A program made the translations under genes and the position numbers. From positions 1-51,216 of the forward strand of contig CALFXL010000057.1 of NCBI GenBank assembly GCA_937958045.1: a DNA stretch of 51,216 bases. The letters are read 5' to 3'. Shown here piece after piece: positions 44,901-51,216 of the stretch; within the stretch, counting starts at the first letter, position 1; each line of letters begins with the position of its first letter. The notes under the pieces were generated by a model, which saw only the letters and a program-made list of their open reading frames with translations, made no database searches and had not been told where the DNA came from. This DNA comes from an uncultured Opitutaceae bacterium (lineage in GTDB: Bacteria > Verrucomicrobiota > Verrucomicrobiia > Opitutales > Opitutaceae).

Positions 44901-47049
44901 ACGGGCTGGCCGCCGCCACCGTGCTCACCGTGCCTTGAAGACTGCCCGTCGCTGCGAGCACGAAATCCGCCGCATCAACACCCGTGACCGCCGTGCTGAA
45001 CGTGACGCGGAATTTCACCGTGGTCCCGCCCGTGGAGGTCGTGACCGGGTCGTAGCGATTGATCGACAACAATTCCGGCGCGAGCGCGGGCAACTCCGCG
45101 AGCGACGTCACGATGTCGGGTTGCGTCGGAGCGGCCATGCCGTCGCCGATAAAATAACCCGGATGAGGAGGCTGATTGTAGCCGACGTTTTGCCATGCGA
45201 TCGCGAGGCGATATTGGCGGTCGTGCATCAAGGTCGGCAGACGATGCGTCGTCGGGATCGTCGTCGTGTAGATGCGCAGCGCGTCGTTCGTTTCTTCGCG
45301 CAGGATCAACTCTTCGCGCCAATCGCCCAAAATGTCCGCGCTGAGATTCGGCGTGGCTTTGGTGCTGTTGTTGGAACCTGTGCCGGTCGCGACGAGCAGC
45401 GGGCTCGCGGTGCTCGTGTTCCAGTCCCACTTGGAAATCGTGATGCCGTCCAACAGCTCGCGCAGCAGATCGCCGTCCCACCAGATCATGAAGTTCATCT
45501 GTCCGGGACGCGCCGCGCTGATCTCGACGCCGGTCGACGACATCAAGCCGCCGCGCGAGGCCCACATTTCGTAACCGGGGAAACGCGGATCGATATCGCC
45601 CGCGACACCGCGACCGATATCCGCGCCTTGACCGCTCACACCGAAGATCAACTCGCCCGTGCGCGCATCGCGAAACTCGCTGCCCGCGGGACCGTAGCTG
45701 CCCGGCGATTCGTGCACCATGTACACTTCGAGACCGGGACGACTCGGATCCATGTCGGACAAATGCAACGCGTCGCCATGTCCGAGCGTCGTCGAATAAA
45801 GTCCGCGCCCGTCGTCATCGATCGCGGCCGCGCCATAGATGATTTCATCGCGTCCATCCGCATCGACATCGCCGATGGTGAGCGAGTGCGCGCCTTGTCC
45901 GCGCCACGCCGCGAAGGGCGAAGTTTCGTTGTCGAAACCCGTGTCGAAAATCCAGCGCTGCGTGAGTTGTCCATCGCGCCAATCCCACGCGACCACGACC
46001 GCACGCGTGTAGTAACCGCGCGCGAGCAAGATGCTCGGACGTTGACCGTCGAGATAGCCGACGCCCGCGAGGAAACGATCGACGCGATTGCCGTAGTTGT
46101 CGCCCCACGCGCTCACATCGGCGCTCGCGGGATTGTTGTTGCGCGGCACGACGTAGTTGGTCGTCGCGAGTTCCGCGCCGGTGTCGCCCGCAAAAATCGT
46201 GAAGAACTCAGGCCCCGTCAGGATGTAGCCGCCGCTGTTGCGGTAATCGGCGTTGTGATCGATCGGCGCCGACGGCGTGCCGATGAATTTGCCCGCCTGC
46301 GCGATGAACGCGCCCGTGCCGTCGCGCGTGCCCGGCGCTGTTTTGCACACGACCTCGGCCTTTCCGTCGCCATCGAAGTCGTACACGAGAAACTGCGTGT
46401 AGTGCGCACCCGCGCGGATGTTCACGCCGAGATCGATGCGCCACAAAAACGTGCCATCGAGTTCGTACGCATCGAGGAAGACATTGCCGGTGTAGCCGCC
46501 GTTGGAGTTGTCCTGCGCGTTGCTCGGCTCCCATTTCACAATGAGCTCGTACTCGCCGTCGCCATCGACATCGCCGACGGAACTATCGTTGGGCGAATAC
46601 GTGTAATTGCCGCCATCGGGCGTCGTGCCTCCGGCGGGGCGTTGCAAGGGCACGCGCAGATACGGTTGTTGCGGCGCATTGGCCGGCAACGTGAACGCCG
46701 CACTCGGCGCGAGTTCGCTGCCGCCCACGATCGCGCGCACAAAGTACGAAACCGGCTGCGAGAAATCCACGCCGGTATCGACCGTGCTCGTCGCACCGGT
46801 GAGTGGCGCGCCATTCACGAGCACCGGCGCACCGCCGCCGGTCGAGCGATAGAGATTAAACGCCGTATCGAGCGGCTCGGTGCCGAGCAGACGCCAGCTC
46901 ACGAAGGTTTCGTTGGCGCTCGTGCGCACGGCCACGACGCCGCGGCCGAGATTTTCCATCAGGTGAGTCGCCGCCCGCGCGGACAACGTCGCGAAAAGGG
47001 CCAGCGCGCACAAGGCGCAGGCCACGATCAAACGAAGAGATTGCTTCAT
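41980..47049 (-). CDS. Secreted rhamnogalacturonan lyase (PL11) with autotransporter-type repeats
   Basis: 1689-residue exported protein. Order: signal peptide 1-27 (VACALCALALFATLSARA); FnIII-like N-terminal domain about 30-115 (MENLGRGVVAVRTSANETFV); PL11 beta-propeller about 120-640. The propeller has calcium-type loops VGDVDGDGEYELIVKWEPSN, VYDFDGDGKAEVVCKTAPGT and IGDVDADGRDEIIYGAAAID. Then an Ig-like domain (about 655-765, LLSINRYDPVTTSTGGTTV) and a long run of autotransporter-associated beta-strand repeats (about 768-1340: LTKTGAGTLVLGGNNTYSGP). An MBG-like domain (about 1353-1420: VSLTGLRQTYDGTPRAVEV) and a beta-helical tail follow. PL11 enzymes cleave rhamnogalacturonan I. No beta-barrel or PEP-CTERM anchor is seen. 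The start is ATG 47049, right at the signal peptide. Confidence 0.9.
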   Translation of the reverse strand: MKQSLRLIVACALCALALFATLSARAATHLMENLGRGVVAVRTSANETFVSWRLLGTEPLDTAFNLYRSTGGGAPVLVNGAPLTGATSTVDTGVDFSQPVSYFVRAIVGGSELAPSAAFTLPANAPQQPYLRVPLQRPAGGTTPDGGNYTYSPNDSSVGDVDGDGEYELIVKWEPSNAQDNSNGGYTGNVFLDAYELDGTFLWRIDLGVNIRAGAHYTQFLVYDFDGDGKAEVVCKTAPGTRDGTGAFIAQAGKFIGTPSAPIDHNADYRNSGGYILTGPEFFTIFAGDTGAELATTNYVVPRNNNPASADVSAWGDNYGNRVDRFLAGVGYLDGQRPSILLARGYYTRAVVVAWDWRDGQLTQRWIFDTGFDNETSPFAAWRGQGAHSLTIGDVDADGRDEIIYGAAAIDDDGRGLYSTTLGHGDALHLSDMDPSRPGLEVYMVHESPGSYGPAGSEFRDARTGELIFGVSGQGADIGRGVAGDIDPRFPGYEMWASRGGLMSSTGVEISAARPGQMNFMIWWDGDLLRELLDGITISKWDWNTSTASPLLVATGTGSNNSTKATPNLSADILGDWREELILREETNDALRIYTTTIPTTHRLPTLMHDRQYRLAIAWQNVGYNQPPHPGYFIGDGMAAPTQPDIVTSLAELPALAPELLSINRYDPVTTSTGGTTVKFRVTFSTAVTGVDAADFVLAATGSLQGTVSTVAAASPYVYDVTVSGVTGTGQLGIALSPTATIFGLGGVVVPVAHPAGETYNRATLAWTNHSGGAWENAANWDGGVIAEGVGDVPTFGNYDVVADTQVVLGAPHTVSGLVFGDADPATAASWTISNNGNAANTLTFDTVSGAPVVTVNALGAGATATLNAVLTGDSGFSKAGAGVLALTQPVEIAGTLNVTAGTLRLYPGSNYTPATISVAAGTGRLEVDGGTLSTTGATTVNGNGGALVVKSGVAQLAAVNTNNSTNNLIRVEGGVFSASSINIPRSSDATPSFAFGLVVTGGEATVAGTIGVGTNNSWGSMSVEGGSLTVGGAVTLGNQASAGRGGQLRVTGGTFVVTNEAEGLVINRRAGNVARANFSGGTALIEKVMLGFNNTVNAGSATLTVDGGALRIGGGGIVSAGVGPFVASVVLQSGTLGAEKNWTSSLPMTLSGNIHIDAESQLGVPTEITLNGELSGGGGLTKTGAGTLVLGGNNTYSGPTIVQAGTLRVDGSLAAESTVTIAGPATLTGSGNIGGPVVLASGGSLAFGGVAGEMLSLPSLTWDGGALRLRLGANGVSDQLAIAGEFAKNGEGPFVFNFTPDSNLAAGNTYTLATFGSTSFTADDFAATGLPPSHRAMFSINGSSLQVSIVVDVAVSLTGLRQTYDGTPRAVEVITSPSGVPVTVTYDGETTPPKLPGGYAVVATVDGDGYAGSASGVLEIDITALVKSGLELNSDIDGSAQVLTPINVTLNGSAVISGDLLVRGTPRLRLNGNAVVAGVLVESGEATPTTHTVTLNGGAMLRHLVQRVDAIELPAVATPQQPAGTRNVSLNNASQSIGDFATLRNLTLNSGAGLRAIPAGVYGAFTVNSGGLILGVEGATEPAVYELQSLTLNGSTSVQIVGPVVLRLANGLTVNGGSVGAAGAPDRLVVEIAQGGLTLNGGADLFGRVRAPNGTVTINAGSILRGQISADRLRINGDGILEDPAVIE

Positions 47050-47265
47050 CGTACAGGGAGGGGTCAGGGGTGAAACCGCTGTCGCCTGAAGCTGGAAAAC
47101 GAGCGAAACGGGGTAGCCCGCCAAAAACGACACTGCGCACTCGCGTGCAAACGCGGGCAATTCAACCCGTCAGAATCGGCCGACGCTGTTTTCGCGCGCT
47201 TCGACACAACGTCGCGCTCGGCTCATCGCTCGCTCTGCGTGGTCCCGCCGTCGCCTGCCGCCAAG

Positions 47266-47355
<90 letters not shown>

Positions 47356-47874
47356 GAGGCGGGAAGGCGGGACGCTAGGAAGCGGCGCACAAAACGGAAG
47401 CCGAAAGTTTCACGCGTTTCCGCATCGCGACACCTCACGCTCCTCGCGCGAAACATCCCGCGCGAGAACCACACGCGCAGATGCTGGTGCGTGCACCGCG
47501 TTCAAACACGCACGAACACGCGCACGACATCGGGATTTGGCGCGCGAGGAGGCGCCACGCCTTGAGCGGATTTCGGGGTCGTTCTTCTGAGATTCGCGTC
47601 GCGTAAATCACACGCGCTCACACCACTTCATACACATCCGCGCAAGGCCCACGCACACGCTGGTTCAAGGGCTCGTATTTGCTCCCGATCACTGCACCTT
47701 TTTCACCCAAAATAAGCGCCCAAAACCCCTCAGTTTTCGAACACGTTTTTGAGCAGAAATACGCGCCGCGCGGATTTCTCCCTCGGGGGAAAGCGGAGCA
47801 TTAAGCGGCAAGACAAAATTTGCGGAAAAATCTCTGCACAACGTTAGAAAACCCATTGACGCGTCCAGCGGAGA
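47356..47874. other. Non-coding stretch between tRNA-Ser and the nrdB control region
   Basis: About 520 bp in which I see no credible gene, hairpin terminator or known RNA. It contains scattered CACGC/ACACGC words, and its right-hand part (from about 47690) is richer in A and T than the neighbourhood. It would hold the outer promoter sequences of nrdB and of the tRNA. Confidence 0.5.
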
Positions 47875-47922
47875 ACCCCATCGGTTGTGGCGCCGTCGGG
47901 CAGCGACCACAACGGGTTGTGG
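47875..47922 (+). promoter_or_regulatory. Tandem NrdR boxes upstream of nrdBA
   Basis: Two 16-bp sites: 47875-47890 (ACCCCATCGGTTGTGG) and 47907-47922 (CCACAACGGGTTGTGG). Their centres are exactly 32 bp apart, the known NrdR arrangement. Both agree with the NrdR consensus (ACACwATATATwGTGT) in 10 of 16 positions. Both keep the right half TTGTG, while the left half CAC is intact only in the second. The second is a perfect palindrome extended to 9-bp arms (GACCACAAC and GTTGTGGTC). NrdR represses ribonucleotide reductase genes when dATP is high. Confidence 0.72.
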
Positions 47923-47984
47923 TCAATAACTAGTCAATAAGTTCCAACAACCCAAGCTCGCCCGCCGCCTTTTCCCGACAACAA

Positions 47985-48104
47985 GTCTCGTTCTTCGGCG
48001 CAGCCCACCCCACTCGCCAACGTTTCCACCGCTGTCTCTTCCCGTCGTTTTTCGTCTCCGTTTTCCACCGTCCTTTTCTTCCGCAGTCCTCCTTTTCCTC
48101 CGCC
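47985..48104 (+). other. Pyrimidine-rich leader of nrdB without Shine-Dalgarno
   Basis: About 120 bp strongly enriched in C and T on the coding strand up to the ATG (for example CTGTCTCTTCCCGTCG and CAGTCCTCCTTTTCCTCC). No GGAG-like sequence lies before the start codon. A similar stretch precedes nrdA. Confidence 0.5.
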
Positions 48105-49190
48105 ATGCAAAAGTCGTTTCAAGTTGGTTCCAAAACGTTCATCCTCGACCAGGCCAAAGCCGAAGCCGCTTTCGCCGATAAAAAGGTGATCAACGGCCGT
48201 GAATCCATGGCCTTCAACCTCCTCCCGCTGAAGTACCAGTGGGCTTACGATCTGTACCGCACCATGAAGGCCAACCACTGGGAGCCGGAGGACATTCCCA
48301 TGGGCAAGGACATCGAGCAGTGGCGCGACGAAAAGGCGGTCAACGAGATCGAGCGCTGGATCATCCGCATGGGCATCGGTTATTTCTCCGCCGCCGAAGG
48401 CATCGTCGGCGACAACATCCAGCACGTCGTCCGCGAACTCGTCACCGCCCCCGAGCTCAAGCTCGTCCTCGGCCGCCACGCGCACGAGGAAAACATTCAC
48501 GCCGACTCGCTGCTCTACATGATCTCCTCGCTCGGCATCAACCCGCACGAGTGCGAAGCGATGTTCGAGGATATCCCCACCATCGCCCGCAAAAACGAGT
48601 TCGTCGTCAAAAACTCCCGCAACCTCCGCCGCGATCTCGACCTCACCGTCGCCGAAAACAAGCAGCTCCTCGCCAAGAACATCTTCCTTTTCGGCCAGTG
48701 CATGGAGGGCACGCAGTTCTACGGCCTGTTCGGCATGATCCTCTCGCTCTATCGCCAGAACAAATTCCCCGGCATCGGCCAGATGTTCCGCTACACGCTG
48801 CGCGACGAGTCCAACCACATCGAGGTCTTCCGCAATCTCTTCATGGATCTCATCGAGGAAAACCGCGAGATCTGGACCAACGAATTTAAGGAAGAACTCC
48901 GCGCCACCATGGCCGAGGCCGTCTCCCTCGAAAAAGAGTTCATCCGCGACTGCCTGCCCGCCGATTCCGTCGGCCTCAGCAAAGACGAATTCCTCACCTA
49001 CATCGACTACATCGCCGACCGCCGCCTCGAAGGCTGCGGCCTGGCGCCGCTGACCAGCGGCATCAAGAATCCGCTCCCCTGGCTCGCCGAGATGATGGAC
49101 ATCAAGAAGGAACAAAACTTCTTCGAAGGCCGCGTCACCGAGTATCAAAAGGCGTCCTCGCTGCAGCACACCAGCGACGACGATTTGTGA
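48105..49190 (+). CDS. nrdB: Ribonucleotide reductase small subunit, class Ic type
   Basis: 361-residue R2 subunit, homologous to chlamydial NrdB along its length (IPMGKDIEQWRDEK, IADRRLEGCGLAPL, EQNFFEGRVTEYQ). All six metal ligands are present: E98 (YFSAAEGIVGDN), E129 and H132 (HEENIH), E201 (CMEGTQFY), E235 and H238 (RDESNH). The position four residues after H132, where class Ia enzymes have the radical tyrosine (Y122 in Escherichia coli) and Chlamydia has Phe127, is Leu136. The first ligand is Glu, as in class Ic, where class Ia has Asp. It is therefore expected to use a Mn(IV)/Fe(III) cofactor and no tyrosyl radical. Y230 and the C-terminal Tyr of the electron-transfer path are kept. 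It is located before nrdA, with NrdR boxes upstream. Confidence 0.93.
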   Translation: MQKSFQVGSKTFILDQAKAEAAFADKKVINGRESMAFNLLPLKYQWAYDLYRTMKANHWEPEDIPMGKDIEQWRDEKAVNEIERWIIRMGIGYFSAAEGIVGDNIQHVVRELVTAPELKLVLGRHAHEENIHADSLLYMISSLGINPHECEAMFEDIPTIARKNEFVVKNSRNLRRDLDLTVAENKQLLAKNIFLFGQCMEGTQFYGLFGMILSLYRQNKFPGIGQMFRYTLRDESNHIEVFRNLFMDLIEENREIWTNEFKEELRATMAEAVSLEKEFIRDCLPADSVGLSKDEFLTYIDYIADRRLEGCGLAPLTSGIKNPLPWLAEMMDIKKEQNFFEGRVTEYQKASSLQHTSDDDL

Positions 49191-49239
49191 GCGACTCGCC
49201 CGGGTGCGTCGCGCCCCCCCCTGACACCGCGGCGCATCC

Positions 49240-49398
49240 GGCCTGCTTTTTCTTCCCCCCAAAAACTCCCCGTCTCTTCACCGTTCGTTTCGCGCGCCCG
49301 CCTTTTTGGTCGGCGCGCTCTCCCGGCCCTCACGCCCGACCACGCCTTCGTTGTATCCAGTTTTCCACGACACCGCATCCACCTCCTTCCGCATCTCG
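49240..49398 (+). other. Pyrimidine-rich nrdB-nrdA spacer without Shine-Dalgarno
   Basis: The 208-bp gap holds no gene or strong terminator. Its later part is C/T-rich (CTTTTTCTTCCCCCC, CCACCTCCTTCCGCATCTCG) and lacks a purine-rich ribosome-binding site, as before nrdB. Confidence 0.45.
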
Positions 49399-51216
49399 AT
49401 GAACATCTCTTCCGACCTCGCTCTCAAACACACCATCATCAACACCCCGAAGGATCAGAAGCCCCACTTCGCGTGGCGCGATCTCATCGCTGCGGATTTC
49501 CCCCTGGTGCCTGAGATCGTGCTCACCGCGCCCACCGGCGACGAACGTTTCGAGCTCGGCAAAGTCGCCGACACCGTCGGCAAAGCCCTCACCAACGTCC
49601 TCCTCGCCCGCGGCGAAACCAACATCTTCACCGAGGCCAACCGCACCTTCGTCGCCCGCATCATCCGCGAAGTCGCCGCCAACCTCGCCGAGCTCGCCCG
49701 CCGCCAGTCCCCCCTGCGCATCTCGCTCAACGATCTCTACGAGCTCCTCGAAAAAACGCTCATCGACAACAACGCCTACGATGTCGCCAAGAGTCTCCTC
49801 CTGAATCGTTCGCGCAAACTCACGACCGATGCCGGCGCGCCTTTCGCCACCGTCCGCGTCATCCGCCGCAATCACCAGATCGTCCCCTTCAACGCGCAGA
49901 AGATCGAGATCGCCATCCGCAAGGCCTTCCTCTCGCTCCAACGCGATTCCGCCCCCGCGGTCGACATCACCGAGCGCGTCGCCTCGCGCGCCCTCGCCTC
50001 GAAACAATCCTTCATCCACATCGAGGAAATCCAGGACATCGTCCAGGAAGAGCTCATGAAGGCCGGCCACTTCAAGGTCGCCGAGCAATACATCCTCTAC
50101 CGCGCCAACCGCAACGCCGCCCGCGCCGCCGGCCTCGACACTTCCACGCCCGCGGCCCCGCTCCCGCAGCAAGGCGCCATGATCATGGTGAAAAAAGCCG
50201 ACGGCGAATCCGTGCTCTGGGACCGCGTTGATCTCCAGAAACGCATCGAATTCGCCCGCATCGGCCTCGACCTCAATCTCACCAACGAGCAGATCGAAGC
50301 CGAACTCCTCCGCTCCGTCTTCGACCAGATCTCCCAAAAAGACCTCGACGCCACCATCGTCCTCAACTCGAAGACCCTCATCGAAAAGGACGCCGACTTC
50401 GCGAAGTTCGCCGGCCGCATCCAGCTCTCCTACATCTACGAAGAAGTGCTCGGCTGGGACATCGTCCGTGACGGCATCGGCAAGCTCAAGGACGCCCACC
50501 GCAAAGCCTTCAAGGCCTACCTTGAACACGGCGTCACCATCAAACGCCTCAACCCGCGCCTCCTCGACTTCGACGTCGAGCGCCTCGCCGCCGCCCTCGA
50601 TCCCTCCTCCGACCTCGAGTTCGATTTCCTCGGCATCCAGACCCTTTACGATCGCTACCTCATCATCGACAAAACCGGCAAAACCCCGCGCCGCATCGAG
50701 ACGCCGCAGTTCTTCTGGATGCGCGTCGCCATGGGCCTTTTCCTCGATGAAAAGGGCGATCGCGAAGCCCGCATCACCGGCCTCTACGAACTCTACAAGA
50801 GCCGCCGCTTCTGCAGCTCCACGCCCACGCTCTTCAACTCCGGCACGCTCCACTCGCAGCTCTCGTCCTGCTACCTCTACTACGTCGACGATTCGCTCGA
50901 AGGCATCATGTACCGCGGCATCGCCGAAAACGCCTTCCTCGCCAAGTGGGCGGGCGGCCTCGGCGGTTCCTGGACCGCCGTCCGCGGCACCGGCGCCTAC
51001 ATCGCCGGCACCAACGGCGAATCCCAAGGCGTCATCCCGTTCCTGAAGCTCCACAACGACCAGCTCGTCGCCGTCAATCAGGGCGGCAAACGCAAAGGCT
51101 CCGGCTGCGCGTATTTGGAATCCTGGCACAACGACATCTTCGAGTTCCTCGAGCTCCGCAAGAACACCGGCGACGACCGCCGCCGCACGCACGACATGAA
51201 CACGGCGAACTGGATT
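49399..51216 (+). CDS. nrdA: Ribonucleotide reductase large subunit (5' part)
   Basis: 606 codons open to the window end; the 3' part, with the thiyl-radical cysteine, is missing. The N terminus is long. Residues 1-145 look like a degenerate ATP-cone (LNDLYELLEKTLIDNNAYDV). A second, normal ATP-cone spans about 148-240 (VRVIRRNHQIVPFNAQKIEI, KVAEQYILYRANRNAAR). The R1 N-terminal domain begins near 258 (IMVKKADGESVLWDRVDLQK). The catalytic barrel shows RRFCSSTPTLFNSG and LSSCYLYYVDDSLEGI; C491 there corresponds to the first active-site redox cysteine (C225 of Escherichia coli). The extended N terminus resembles the chlamydial R1, which is also a partner of a class Ic R2. Start at ATG 49399, no Shine-Dalgarno. 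Confidence 0.95.
   Translation, partial: MNISSDLALKHTIINTPKDQKPHFAWRDLIAADFPLVPEIVLTAPTGDERFELGKVADTVGKALTNVLLARGETNIFTEANRTFVARIIREVAANLAELARRQSPLRISLNDLYELLEKTLIDNNAYDVAKSLLLNRSRKLTTDAGAPFATVRVIRRNHQIVPFNAQKIEIAIRKAFLSLQRDSAPAVDITERVASRALASKQSFIHIEEIQDIVQEELMKAGHFKVAEQYILYRANRNAARAAGLDTSTPAAPLPQQGAMIMVKKADGESVLWDRVDLQKRIEFARIGLDLNLTNEQIEAELLRSVFDQISQKDLDATIVLNSKTLIEKDADFAKFAGRIQLSYIYEEVLGWDIVRDGIGKLKDAHRKAFKAYLEHGVTIKRLNPRLLDFDVERLAAALDPSSDLEFDFLGIQTLYDRYLIIDKTGKTPRRIETPQFFWMRVAMGLFLDEKGDREARITGLYELYKSRRFCSSTPTLFNSGTLHSQLSSCYLYYVDDSLEGIMYRGIAENAFLAKWAGGLGGSWTAVRGTGAYIAGTNGESQGVIPFLKLHNDQLVAVNQGGKRKGSGCAYLESWHNDIFEFLELRKNTGDDRRRTHDMNTANWI

Noticed and set aside
42574..47073. A 1499-codon open frame on the plus strand, antisense to the pectin lyase gene
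   Set aside because: The predicted protein is Arg/His/Ala-rich with no domain, and it mirrors the biased third-position GC of the real gene, which removes stops from the opposite strand. The minus-strand frame has a signal peptide and known domains.
49330..51192. A 620-codon minus-strand open frame across nrdA
   Set aside because: It is composed almost only of Val/Glu/Gly/Asp/Ala and is the reverse image of nrdA, which is unmistakable on the plus strand.

Overview
The window is about 51.2 kb of gene-dense, high-GC DNA from a free-living Gram-negative bacterium, most likely a member of the Verrucomicrobiota close to the Opitutaceae. The grounds are a class Ic ribonucleotide reductase small subunit resembling the chlamydial one, a PEP-CTERM surface protein, a giant secreted pectin lyase carrying autotransporter-type beta-strand repeats, an NfeD/flotillin operon, a bacterial SET-domain methyltransferase, and a near absence of Shine-Dalgarno sequences. 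The taxon is inferred from gene content and was not tested by a search. No prophage, insertion sequence, CRISPR array, rRNA operon or defence island was seen.

Layout. 0-5 kb, minus strand: EamA permease, DJ-1/PfpI protein, MocR-type regulator with a candidate operator, an outer-membrane barrel protein and a GNAT acetyltransferase. 5-9.6 kb, plus strand: a 1312-residue hybrid sensor kinase with six PAS-type domains, then a CinA-C/PncC-like amidohydrolase. 9.6-12.3 kb: ChrA transporter and a small zincin (minus), then two tandem Spy/CpxP-like periplasmic proteins (plus). 12.4-17.8 kb: HI0933-type flavoprotein (plus), then a minus-strand run lysA - panB - gpsA - aat (lysine, pantothenate, phospholipid and N-end-rule genes) with REPIN-like inverted repeats in the gaps on both sides of panB. 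17.9-23.6 kb: small membrane protein, HPF, Tex, a secreted TonB C-terminal domain protein, TerC and an AEC permease. 23.8-30.3 kb: DUF485 plus ActP-like symporter, IMPase-like phosphatase, SET methyltransferase beside exonuclease III, a Cys/Met-metabolism PLP enzyme and a DUF167 protein. 30.3-33.9 kb: minus-strand operon nfeD - short nfeD - floA - coiled-coil membrane protein. 34-41.8 kb: aldose epimerase-like protein, TatA, Smr, MFS permease, PEP-CTERM protein, a very large U32 (RlhA-like) protein interrupted in frame by repeat-derived segments, and a lower-GC lipoprotein. 42-47 kb, minus: a 1689-residue modular rhamnogalacturonan lyase. 47.3 kb: tRNA-Ser(CGA). 48.1 kb to the end, plus: nrdB and the 5' part of nrdA.

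Most notable results. (1) The NrdB has all six metal ligands, with Glu instead of Asp as the first, but Leu at the radical-tyrosine position. This is the signature of class Ic (Mn/Fe, tyrosyl-radical-independent) ribonucleotide reductase. (2) Upstream lie two 16-bp NrdR-box-like sites exactly 32 bp apart centre to centre. (3) Three stretches inside the U32 gene look like intergenic repeat elements that have been domesticated as coding sequence. (4) Distinct REPIN-like elements lie on both sides of panB, one ending in its stop codon. (5) The pectin lyase fuses a PL11 catalytic module to autotransporter-associated repeats and an MBG-like domain. Most of the remaining genes are ordinary housekeeping or transport genes. 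I did not find a clearly new multi-gene system.
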